Assembly (NCBI GenBank): GCA_023406715.1
Contig: JAEXVC010000279.1
Span: forward strand, 1 to 15,104
DNA length: 15,104 nucleotides
Direction: 5' to 3'
Origin: Bacteroidota bacterium
Lineage (GTDB): Bacteria; Bacteroidota; Bacteroidia; Bacteroidales; Tenuifilaceae
Of this stretch, positions 6,152-12,773 are shown in pieces. The position numbers and the translations under genes were made by a program. A model generated the notes under the pieces. It saw only the letters and a list, made by a program, of their open reading frames with translations, had not been told where the DNA came from and made no database searches. The first letter of the stretch is position 1. Every line of letters starts with the position of its first letter.

Positions 6152-8683
6152 TTATTGACTACTGATATTCTTCAAAAGTTGTTCCAAAGACATTTCATCA
6201 ACAATTAATACTTGGCGAGCTTTACTTCCCTCAAATGGACCAACAATTCCAGCAGCCTCTAGTTGGTCTACAATTCTTCCTGCTCTGTTGTACCCAATAG
6301 AGAATTTACGTTGAATTAAGGATGTTGAGCCCATTTGCGACTGAACAACAAGCCTTGCAGCATCCTCAAACAGTTCATCACGTTTTCTTAAGTCAACCTC
6401 AAGGTTTACATCTTGGCTCTCGGGAACGTACTCTGGTAGATGAAATGCAGTAGAGTAGCCTTGTTGATTATTAACAAAATCGGTAATGCGTTCAATTTCT
6501 GGAATATCGATAAATGCACATTGCACACGAATCATATCGCTTCCAGCCGATACAAGCATATCGCCACGGCCAATTAGGTGGTTTGCGCCAGGGTGGTCAA
6601 GAATGGTTCTGGAGTCAATCATCGATGAAACGCGGAAAGCAATACGTGCAGGGAAGTTTGCCTTAATTACGCCTGTAATAATGTTGGTTGATGGACGTTG
6701 TGTTGCAATAATTAGGTGAATACCAATTGCACGGGCTAATTGGGCAATACGGGCAATGGGCATTTCCACTTCGCGACCTGCGGTCATGATTAAATCGGCA
6801 AACTCGTCTATAATTACCACAATGTAGGGTAGAAATTTATGCCCTTTATGAGGATTCAATCGGCGTGATACAAACTTATCATTATACTCCTTGATATTGC
6901 GAACCTGCGCCAGTTTTAAGAGCTCGTAGCGTTGGTCCATTTCAATACATAGAGAATTTAAGGTGTTTATTACTTTCTGTGTATCGGTAATAATTGCATC
7001 TTCAGAGTCGGGAAGTTTTGCAAGAAAGTGCTTCTCCAGTTTGCTATAAAGAGTTAATTCTACTTTCTTGGGGTCAACAAGTACAAACTTTATTTCAGCA
7101 GGATGTTTCTTGTAAAGTAACGATGTTATAATAGCATTCAACCCAACTGATTTTCCTTGTCCTGTTGCACCAGCAACAAGTAAGTGGGGCAGTTTGGTTA
7201 GGTCGAGCATAAATATCTCGTTAGATATGGTTTTTCCCAACGCTATGGTTAAATCGAACTTGCTCTCCTGAAATTTCTGCGATTTAATAATGGAGTGCAT
7301 CGATACTATTTCGGGGTGCTGATTTGGAACTTCAATACCAATTGTACCTCTACCAGGAATTGGTGCTATAATTCGAATCCCTAAGGCTGCAAGGCTAAGA
7401 GCAATATCATCTTCCAGATTCTTAATTTTGCTAATCCTTATGCCTGGGGCAGGCACAATTTCGTAAAGAGTTACTGTTGGCCCTATAGTCGCTTTTATTT
7501 TATCAATCTGGATTTTATAGTGCGATAGGGTTTCAACAATCTTATTCTTATTCTCAATTAATGTTTCGCTGGTTACAGGCGACGAGGTGTTTTTGTAATC
7601 TTCCAGAAGTTCAATTAATGGTCTTTGGTAGTGCGATAGCTCCAGGGTTGGGTCGTACATCTCCTGCTCGTTAATTAAATCCTCGTTAAGCTCCTTCTCC
7701 TGGATGGTTTCAACGGTAAACTCCACATCGCTCTCATCCTCAACCTTAACAACTGACTGGGTTAGGTGTGTGTGTTCTTCTTTAATTGTTGGAGTAGGTT
7801 CTATGAAAGTGTCCTTTTCTTCAAAAACTAAGGAATCATCCTCCTCTTCTTCTTCAATTGCATCAATTTCCTCCTCAATTTCCTCTGCAGGAATAGTTTT
7901 TTCAACCGATTCGGGCTTTTCTATATCGATTATGCTTGGGGTTTCTTCTACTGTGATAGTTTTTTCTATAGGTTTTTCCTCTATATCGAATACCTCTGTC
8001 GATTCATCGCCTTTCTCCGGTTTCTTGAACGATTTTTTGAGATACTGAGCAATATCCCAAACAATTCTATTGTACCAGTGTAGCGATGATGGTTTAACAT
8101 AGATTGTATATGCAATAACCATAACCAGTAACAGAAAAGCAGTGCCAACTTTGCCCAGTATTGCCGAAATCCATTCCGAAACAAAAAGCCCGTGTGCACC
8201 ACCCAGTCCGCTACCCAAGAATCCGTGCGCAGTTCCAAAAAGGAATCCTGTAACTAACGAGAATAGTACAACACCAACAATTACCTTGAAGGTTGGTTTC
8301 CATAATCTTCCGTTGTATAGTTTCAGTAGTTTTAGACCAAATACTGCAAATATTAGAGGAAATGCCAACGACGAAACACCAAACCACCTATGCATAAATT
8401 GCATGGAAATGCTTGCTCCAAGTTTCCCTGTCCAGTTTTTCACACGAATATCGGAGCCCGAAAATAGGTTTTGCCACTCAAAACTTTGGTCAACCTTCCA
8501 GGTAAAAAGGTACGATATAAATGCTATGGTAATATAAATACTTAAAAGTAAAGTAAAGAGTCCAATGGTAAAGCGAACTCTCTCATCCTTGAAGAATGAT
8601 TTTTTGTCGGCCGAATTATCCTGTTCTTTATCCTTTTTTTCTTTGCCAGTATTATCGTTTCCGTTTGCTTTTTCCTTTGCCAT
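6152..8683 (-). CDS. ftsK: DNA translocase FtsK (FtsK/SpoIIIE family)
   Basis: An 843-residue septal DNA pump. After a charged Lys/Asp-rich N-terminus come four membrane helices (about 38-60, 103-122, 132-150 and 175-195), then a linker at about 220-345 that is extremely rich in Glu and Asp, including a run around 267-283. The motor alpha/beta domains follow: Walker A GATGQGKS at 505-512, the VLVDPKKVEL segment at 534-543, Walker B IVVIIDE at 621-627 and the IATQRPS motif at 659-665. The gamma winged-helix domain at about 765-828 (DAARLVV, SLIQRKFSIGYNRA, GIVGP) is the part that reads oriented chromosome motifs and contacts XerD in studied species. Length and order are typical for the family. 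It lies between an upstream lipoprotein gene and downstream lolA on the same strand. Identification is firm. Confidence 0.97.
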   Translation of the reverse strand: MAKEKANGNDNTGKEKKDKEQDNSADKKSFFKDERVRFTIGLFTLLLSIYITIAFISYLFTWKVDQSFEWQNLFSGSDIRVKNWTGKLGASISMQFMHRWFGVSSLAFPLIFAVFGLKLLKLYNGRLWKPTFKVIVGVVLFSLVTGFLFGTAHGFLGSGLGGAHGLFVSEWISAILGKVGTAFLLLVMVIAYTIYVKPSSLHWYNRIVWDIAQYLKKSFKKPEKGDESTEVFDIEEKPIEKTITVEETPSIIDIEKPESVEKTIPAEEIEEEIDAIEEEEEDDSLVFEEKDTFIEPTPTIKEEHTHLTQSVVKVEDESDVEFTVETIQEKELNEDLINEQEMYDPTLELSHYQRPLIELLEDYKNTSSPVTSETLIENKNKIVETLSHYKIQIDKIKATIGPTVTLYEIVPAPGIRISKIKNLEDDIALSLAALGIRIIAPIPGRGTIGIEVPNQHPEIVSMHSIIKSQKFQESKFDLTIALGKTISNEIFMLDLTKLPHLLVAGATGQGKSVGLNAIITSLLYKKHPAEIKFVLVDPKKVELTLYSKLEKHFLAKLPDSEDAIITDTQKVINTLNSLCIEMDQRYELLKLAQVRNIKEYNDKFVSRRLNPHKGHKFLPYIVVIIDEFADLIMTAGREVEMPIARIAQLARAIGIHLIIATQRPSTNIITGVIKANFPARIAFRVSSMIDSRTILDHPGANHLIGRGDMLVSAGSDMIRVQCAFIDIPEIERITDFVNNQQGYSTAFHLPEYVPESQDVNLEVDLRKRDELFEDAARLVVQSQMGSTSLIQRKFSIGYNRAGRIVDQLEAAGIVGPFEGSKARQVLIVDEMSLEQLLKNISSQ

Positions 8684-8731
8684 TATGTAAAAGTCTGAAT
8701 CTTAAAATAATAGTGATAGTATAAATCTATG

Positions 8732-8739
8732 CAAAGTAA
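8732..8739 (-). promoter_or_regulatory. Weak candidate -7 element for ftsK
   Basis: On the minus strand this reads TTACTTTG, seven of eight matches to TAnnTTTG, about 49 bases before the ftsK start. No -33 TTG accompanies it. It is the best candidate in the 159-base gap between the lipoprotein gene and ftsK; co-transcription from the lipoprotein promoter is also possible because no terminator is visible there. Confidence 0.22.
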
Positions 8740-8842
8740 TATAATAATCCGATAATTCGGGTTATTTAGGTGGGCAATATTATTAACAGATTTATAAATT
8801 GAGAACTTATTCCTTTACACTAAACAACTTAATAACTACAAA

Positions 8843-9541
8843 CTACTGTTGCAGTAAGTAAATTAAGTCGGTGATAGTTTGAAAATCAACAGGTGTATAG
8901 TCCTGTGGAATAGAAAAAGTGTCGTCGGAAATTTTGCTCTTCTTCACCGATTTGGCCTCTAAGCGCATCATCAGTGAGTTTATTCTGAGATTGAAAGCAA
9001 GCATTACTCCATCAATCTCCTCGAATGGAGTATTTAGGTTAGGAGTATTAATATCGATATCTTTTGTATAGATTATTTCGAACTCTGAGTCGGGTCTGTC
9101 AGCAAAATACCCTTTGGCCTTGTAGCACCTGTAAGACATAAACTTACAGGGTTCATGGGTCGAAGTGATTTTTACTGAAGGAATTTTAGCGTAAAGGGCA
9201 GGATATTTTCCATCAGTGTTGGGCTCTTCATGGTACAATTTCTTATTGAATACCTTAACCATTGTAATGAATTGTTGGTTAACGTGATTGCTAATTATTG
9301 AAATTGATATTGCACCCGAAAACGCATCAATTGTATTAAGAGTATTGTTATCCTTGAACTTAACAATAAGCGAAGAGGGGAGAAGCCGAACATCCATTTT
9401 CTTAGAAGTAGCGCTATCATAAGTAATTTCATACTTGATAACACCTTCCTTGATTCGTTTTTTTGTTATAATCTCGCGGCACGATGTAATTGATAGTAAA
9501 AATAGAGAAGAAACAACAATTGATGTTGGCAAATACCTCAT
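8843..9541 (-). CDS. Predicted outer-envelope lipoprotein, unknown function
   Basis: A 232-residue protein when started at the ATG at 9541; a GTG two codons upstream is possible but less likely. Residues 1-21 are a lipoprotein signal: MRYLP, a hydrophobic stretch and the lipobox ITSC with lipidated Cys21. The mature chain is mostly beta-like: GVIKYEITYDS near the start, DVRLLPSSLIVKFKDN, then a central YRCYKAKGYF motif followed by FEIIYTKDI, and near the end MRLEAKSVKKSKISDDTFSIPQDYTP. The pattern of an early KYEI strand, a Cys-x-Lys-Ala turn, a YTKDI strand and a final F.IP..Y resembles DUF4412-like or GLPGLI-like secreted proteins of Bacteroidota, but this is a visual resemblance only. It lies upstream of ftsK-lolA on the same strand, 159 bases away, and has its own promoter-like sequence. 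Confidence 0.8.
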   Translation of the reverse strand: MRYLPTSIVVSSLFLLSITSCREIITKKRIKEGVIKYEITYDSATSKKMDVRLLPSSLIVKFKDNNTLNTIDAFSGAISISIISNHVNQQFITMVKVFNKKLYHEEPNTDGKYPALYAKIPSVKITSTHEPCKFMSYRCYKAKGYFADRPDSEFEIIYTKDIDINTPNLNTPFEEIDGVMLAFNLRINSLMMRLEAKSVKKSKISDDTFSIPQDYTPVDFQTITDLIYLLQQ

Positions 9542-9561
9542 ATTCACTTTTTAAATTTTCG

Positions 9562-9594
9562 TAAAAGTACTAAAATAGATTTACCTAGCAATTT
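9562..9594 (-). promoter_or_regulatory. Probable promoter of the lipoprotein gene
   Basis: On the minus strand ATTG lies at 9589-9592 and TACTTTTA at 9562-9569, giving a 19-base spacer between the TTG and the -7 box. Spacing and sequence agree with the Bacteroidota form (seven of eight at -7), and the box is about 20 bases before the ATG. Confidence 0.45.
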
Positions 9595-9650
9595 GTTTTT
9601 TGACCAATAGCCTCAATTGTTTTCTTAAACTTTGTTTATCAAATTCGTTT

Positions 9651-9680
9651 TTAAAAATATGTTTCTTAGCATATTTTTAA
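9651..9680. repeat. 11-bp perfect inverted repeat with 8-base loop
   Basis: TTAAAAATATG at 9651-9661 is the exact reverse complement of CATATTTTTAA at 9670-9680, around the loop TTTCTTAG. It sits in the middle of the divergent spacer, outside both genes, about 60 bases upstream of the lipoprotein promoter and 120 bases upstream of the arcC -7 element. It could be a regulator binding site or a hairpin in a longer leader; it lacks the GC-rich stem expected of a terminator. Confidence 0.6.
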
Positions 9681-9802
9681 CTCTATTTTATAATTTCAAG
9701 AAATTCAGCGCAATATATTACTTGTGTTATTAAACATACTGTAAATCAATTGAGGGGATAGCCCGCATTGTGGGTAAAGATATTAGGATTCAAAAAATTT
9801 TA

Positions 9803-9810
9803 TAGCTTTG
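9803..9810 (+). promoter_or_regulatory. Probable -7 element of the arcC-argF operon
   Basis: TAGCTTTG is a perfect match to the Bacteroidota -7 form TAnnTTTG and lies 33 bases before the arcC ATG. The -33 element is weak: there is no TTG at the usual 19-21 base spacing, only TTA near 9783, which may mean activator dependence. Confidence 0.45.
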
Positions 9811-9843
9811 CAATCTTAATCTGAACCTAATAAAGTTTTGACA

Positions 9844-10797
9844 ATGAATAAATTGGCTGTTGTAGCCTTAGGAGGCAATGCGTTACTCCGAGGCAATCAG
9901 GTAGGAACAATCGAAGAGCAAGAGCAGAACACCACTGATACTCTTGAGAATCTTGTGTATTTAATTAAGGAAGGTTACAACCTAGTTATTAGCCATGGTA
10001 ATGGCCCCCAGGTTGGTAACATTCTTATGCGTAACGATGCTGGTGAGCAAATGTACGGCATTCCTCAAATGCCTTTGGATATTTGTGTTGCCGACTCACA
10101 GGGTGGTATCGGTTATATGATTGAGCGTATGCTTCGCAACGTTTTAAAAAAACACGGTATTAACAAGGAGGTTTGCTGTCTTGTTACTCCTGTAATTGTT
10201 GACCATGACGATCCAGCATTCAAAAACCCAACTAAGCGCGTTGGCCGTATTTACGATAAAGCTCAAGCCGATGAACTTACTGCTAAAAAAGGATGGGAGT
10301 TTAAGGAAGAAGTAAAAGACACTGGTAGCGGATGGCGCCGTGTTGTTCCTTCTCCAAAACCAAAAGGAATTCTTAACATCAAGGTTATTGAGCAATTAGT
10401 TAATCAAGGTATTATTGTAATTGCCTCTGGTGGTGGTGGTGTGCCAGTTTACATCGACGAGAAAAATGATGTTCGTCCTGCTGAGGCTGTAATCGACAAG
10501 GATCTTGCATCTGCACTAATGGGTGGTATGATTAAGGCTGACGAGTTTTACATACTAACAGATGTACCTTATGTTTACATCAACTATAAGAAACCCAATG
10601 AGATGAAGATTGAGCACCTTAGCCATGCCGATACTATGAAATATATGAACGAGGGCATGTTTGGCGAGGGTAATATGGCTCCAAAAATTCGCGCTTGCTT
10701 AACCTTTATTGAGAATGGTGGTAAGAAAAGCGTTATTACCGAGGCAACTAAACTTGAAGATAGAAGCTACGGTACCAAGATTACAATGGAATACTAA
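9844..10797 (+). CDS. arcC: Carbamate kinase
   Basis: A 317-residue amino-acid-kinase-fold enzyme that, in known relatives, transfers phosphate from carbamoyl phosphate to ADP, giving ATP and carbamate. Motifs run in the expected order: ALGGNALL at residues 8-15, HGNGPQVGN at 51-59, DDPAFKNPTKR at 122-132, WRRVVPSPKP at 164-173, ASGGGGVPV at 194-202 and EAVIDKDLAS at 214-223. The late motif usually written GSM.PK reads GNMAPK at 276-281, keeping the lysine but with Asn for Ser. The ATG at 9844 is preferred over the in-frame TTG at 9838 because it directly precedes the first strand and has a -7 element 33 bases upstream. The gene is followed after 21 bases by ornithine carbamoyltransferase, so the pair can make ATP from citrulline. 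Length is normal. Confidence 0.96.
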   Translation: MNKLAVVALGGNALLRGNQVGTIEEQEQNTTDTLENLVYLIKEGYNLVISHGNGPQVGNILMRNDAGEQMYGIPQMPLDICVADSQGGIGYMIERMLRNVLKKHGINKEVCCLVTPVIVDHDDPAFKNPTKRVGRIYDKAQADELTAKKGWEFKEEVKDTGSGWRRVVPSPKPKGILNIKVIEQLVNQGIIVIASGGGGVPVYIDEKNDVRPAEAVIDKDLASALMGGMIKADEFYILTDVPYVYINYKKPNEMKIEHLSHADTMKYMNEGMFGEGNMAPKIRACLTFIENGGKKSVITEATKLEDRSYGTKITMEY

Positions 10798-10818
10798 ATC
10801 ACTTTAAAACATAAAGCT

Positions 10819-11820
10819 ATGTCATTCAACTTAAGAAATCGTAGTTTTCTAAAACTTTTGGATTTCACTCCAAAGGAAATCCAGTTTTTACTCGATTTAT
10901 CTGCCGATCTCAAAAAGGCAAAGTACACAGGAAACGAGATTCCTCGTTTAAAAGGTAAAAATATTGTTCTTCTTTTCGAGAAGGATTCAACCCGTACACG
11001 TTGCGCATTCGAGGTTGCTGCTTACGACCAAGGGGCACACGTTACCTACTTAGGCCCTGCTGGTTCGCAAATGGGTAAAAAAGAGTCTATGGAGGATACC
11101 GCTCGCGTTCTTGGACGTATGTACGATGGTATTGAGTACCGTGGTTACTCTCAGGAGATTGTTGAAACTCTCGCTAAGTACTCAGGTGTACCTGTGTGGA
11201 ATGGTTTAACAACCGAATTTCACCCAACTCAAATTCTAGCAGATTTCCTAACTATGCGCGAGCATAGCAGCAAGCCTTTGAACGAGGTTGCATTCTGCTA
11301 TATGGGCGATGCTCGTAACAACATGGGTAACTCCCTAATGGTTGGTGCTGCTAAAATGGGTATGGATTTCAGAGCATGCGCTCCTAAAGCTTGCTGGCCA
11401 CAGGATGAGTTAGTTGCTAAATGTCGTGAGATCGCAAAAGAAACTGGCGCTAAGATTACTTTAACTGAGAAGGTTGAAGAAGGCGTTAAGGGTTGCGATT
11501 TCCTTTATACCGATGTTTGGGTATCGATGGGTGAGCCGGATTCAGTATGGGACGAGAGAATTAAATTACTTACTCCTTACCAAGTTAACAAGAGGGCAAT
11601 GGAATTAACTGGTAATCCAAACTGCAAGTTCATGCACTGCTTACCAGCATTTCACAACCGTAAGACTGCTGTAGGCGAGGAAATTTTCAAGAAATTCGGT
11701 CTTGAGTCAATGGAAGTTACCGAGGAGGTATTCGAGTCTCCTGCATCTATTGTATTCGATGAGGCTGAAAACCGCGTACACACTATTAAGGCAGTAATGG
11801 TTGCTACTCTAGGTCAATAA
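10819..11820 (+). CDS. argF: Ornithine carbamoyltransferase, catabolic ArcB type
   Basis: A 333-residue cytoplasmic enzyme interconverting ornithine + carbamoyl phosphate and citrulline + phosphate. Carbamoyl-phosphate contacts are seen as STRTR at 57-61 and HPTQ at 135-138; ornithine-side motifs are DVWVSMGE at 232-239 and HCLP at 273-276. The SMG and HCLP motifs indicate a true ornithine enzyme rather than the acetyl- or succinylornithine variants common in Bacteroidota. From memory, the chain resembles Pseudomonas aeruginosa ArcB closely along its whole length (for example DARNNMGNSL and KFMHCLPAFHN), and it follows carbamate kinase by 21 bases, so it probably runs in the phosphorolytic direction, feeding carbamoyl phosphate to ArcC. 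Biosynthetic use cannot be excluded; arcB is an equally suitable symbol. A strong terminator follows at 11842. Confidence 0.95.
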   Translation: MSFNLRNRSFLKLLDFTPKEIQFLLDLSADLKKAKYTGNEIPRLKGKNIVLLFEKDSTRTRCAFEVAAYDQGAHVTYLGPAGSQMGKKESMEDTARVLGRMYDGIEYRGYSQEIVETLAKYSGVPVWNGLTTEFHPTQILADFLTMREHSSKPLNEVAFCYMGDARNNMGNSLMVGAAKMGMDFRACAPKACWPQDELVAKCREIAKETGAKITLTEKVEEGVKGCDFLYTDVWVSMGEPDSVWDERIKLLTPYQVNKRAMELTGNPNCKFMHCLPAFHNRKTAVGEEIFKKFGLESMEVTEEVFESPASIVFDEAENRVHTIKAVMVATLGQ

Positions 11821-11841
11821 TTAGCAAACGAATATTTTAGG

Positions 11842-11870
11842 AAAAAAGCAGCTTTTTAGCTGCTTTTTTT
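11842..11870 (+). terminator. Intrinsic terminator of the arcC-argF operon
   Basis: AAAAAAGCAGC at 11842-11852 pairs perfectly with GCTGCTTTTTT at 11859-11869 around a six-base loop, giving a GC-centred stem followed directly by a T run. It begins 21 bases after the argF stop and ends 57 bases before the RRM gene. Confidence 0.92.
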
Positions 11871-11927
11871 GCTTTTATTGTTTTTTAACACTAATTTTAG
11901 TTTGGTGTTATAATAATTCTTTGCCTT

Positions 11928-12191
11928 ATGATGATTTATGTAGGAAACATTTCGTATTCAATGACTACCGATGAGTTAAAAGAACTTTTTGTTCCTTACG
12001 GTAGCGTTAAAGAAGTGAAAATTATTGCTGACAAAGCCTCTGGAAAATCCAAAGGTTATGGTTTTGTCGAGATGGAAAGCGATGAGGATGGCTTAAAAGC
12101 TATCGCTGCTCTTAACGATTCACAAGTTAAGGGTCGTAACATTAAAGTGAACAACGCTTTCCGTAAAAACGACACAAAACCTGCTGAGTAA
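11928..12191 (+). CDS. Small RRM-domain RNA-binding protein
   Basis: An 87-residue protein made almost entirely of one RNA recognition motif. RNP2 is IYVGNI at residues 3-8 and RNP1 is KGYGFVEM at about 42-49, with the aromatic residues that stack on RNA bases present. A short basic tail (RKNDTKPAE) follows, with no glycine-rich extension. Such small RRM proteins are common in Bacteroidota and cyanobacteria and are thought to act post-transcriptionally, with some known to respond to cold or to shape surface-polysaccharide expression. The start could equally be the second ATG at 11931. The gene stands alone after the arc operon terminator, and its stop is 16 bases from that of the convergent DUF456 gene. 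A weak hairpin lies just upstream of the start. Confidence 0.93.
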   Translation: MMIYVGNISYSMTTDELKELFVPYGSVKEVKIIADKASGKSKGYGFVEMESDEDGLKAIAALNDSQVKGRNIKVNNAFRKNDTKPAE

Positions 12192-12207
12192 GTTAAGGCT
12201 TACCTTT

Positions 12208-12702
12208 CTAGCGCAGGAATGTTTCCACCACAAAGTGGTAGGTTATTACTCCTGATATAGCAAATTTTAGCCCTGTACCCAGTAGAAAACCAATGAAAGA
12301 ACCTGTAGCCGAGAGCCACGGGTTGCTTTTATTTTTGCTATCCCTATTGGTATATTCTCCAAGGAACGCTCCTACAAATGGACCTATTATAATGCCAAAT
12401 GGTGGGAATATAAATATCCCTACAACAAGTCCGATTGTTGCACCCCAAACTCCGCGTTTTGTTCCGCCCATTTGTTTAGTTGCCCAAATGGGTAAAATGT
12501 AATCGGCAATGGTGACCAGTAGTGCAAAAATTCCTGTCCAGAGCAGTAAACTTCCACGAAAGTTTCCGTACTGCGTAAAGTAAACAATAAGCAAGCCGCC
12601 CCAACTAAATGGTGGGCCTGGTATAATGGGCAGTATGCATCCGAGTAATCCTAGAATAACAAGGATTATGGCAATTGCAACAAGAAAATAATCGAGTACC
12701 AT
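12208..12702 (-). CDS. DUF456 family membrane protein
   Basis: A 164-residue integral membrane protein from the ATG at 12702. It has about four to five hydrophobic helices rich in glycine and proline: FLVAIAIILVILGLLGCI followed by LPIIPGPP, then WTGIFALLVTIADYI, the GVWGATIGLVVGIFIFPP and IIIGPFVGAFLGEY repeats, and a last helix near SFIGFLLGTGLKF. These tandem glycine-zipper-like repeats and the LP.IPG motif identify DUF456, whose function is not known. An upstream ATG at 12768 would add 22 polar residues, but a TAnnTTTG box on this strand at 12730-12737 lies inside that extension and would start transcription below it, so the downstream start is preferred. Its stop is 16 bases from the RRM gene stop. 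Confidence 0.88.
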   Translation of the reverse strand: MVLDYFLVAIAIILVILGLLGCILPIIPGPPFSWGGLLIVYFTQYGNFRGSLLLWTGIFALLVTIADYILPIWATKQMGGTKRGVWGATIGLVVGIFIFPPFGIIIGPFVGAFLGEYTNRDSKNKSNPWLSATGSFIGFLLGTGLKFAISGVITYHFVVETFLR

Positions 12703-12717
12703 ACTGTTTGGGTTTTG

Positions 12718-12749
12718 TTTGACTTGTGTCAAAGATAGAATTATTTTTG
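12718..12749 (+). promoter_or_regulatory. Promoter of the acylphosphatase gene
   Basis: TTTG at 12718-12721, a 20-base spacer and TATTTTTG at 12742-12749 match the Bacteroidota -33 and -7 elements exactly, with correct spacing. The -7 box ends 24 bases before the GTG start at 12774. Confidence 0.65.
12730..12737 (-). promoter_or_regulatory. Probable -7 element of the DUF456 gene
   Basis: On the minus strand this reads TATCTTTG, a perfect TAnnTTTG match, 27 bases before the ATG at 12702. It lies inside the spacer of the oppositely directed acylphosphatase promoter. The -33 element is not recognisable. Confidence 0.45.
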
Positions 12750-12773
12750 TGTTGAGGTTAAAATTCACTGCAA

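Larger units (their letters stand above)
9542..9843. other. Divergent intergenic spacer between the lipoprotein gene and the arc operon
   Basis: These 302 AT-rich bases contain no credible gene. They hold a promoter-like element at each end (towards the lipoprotein gene and towards arcC), an 11-bp perfect inverted repeat at 9651-9680, and a short CCCGC-ATT-GTGGG hairpin-like sequence at 9762-9774 just upstream of the arcC -7 element. Confidence 0.7.

Noticed and set aside
7704..8048. Antisense open frame of 114 codons, very rich in serine
   Set aside because: It is the mirror of the FtsK acidic linker: Glu and Asp codons read on the other strand give Ser, Phe and Ile. It has no start context and lies wholly inside a firm gene.
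11885..11914. Sequence like an E. coli sigma-70 promoter (TTAACA, 18 bases, TATAAT) before the RRM gene
   Set aside because: Bacteroidota primary sigma factors use a different consensus, and in AT-rich DNA such matches are common. It could still be active but is not reported as a feature.
12188..12203. Five-base stem GTAAG / CTTAC just after the RRM stop
   Set aside because: The stem is too short and has no following T run on either strand, so it is not called a terminator.
12703..12768. Longer N-terminus for the DUF456 protein
   Set aside because: The extra 22 residues are polar and unlike the family, and a perfect -7 box on the same strand lies within them.
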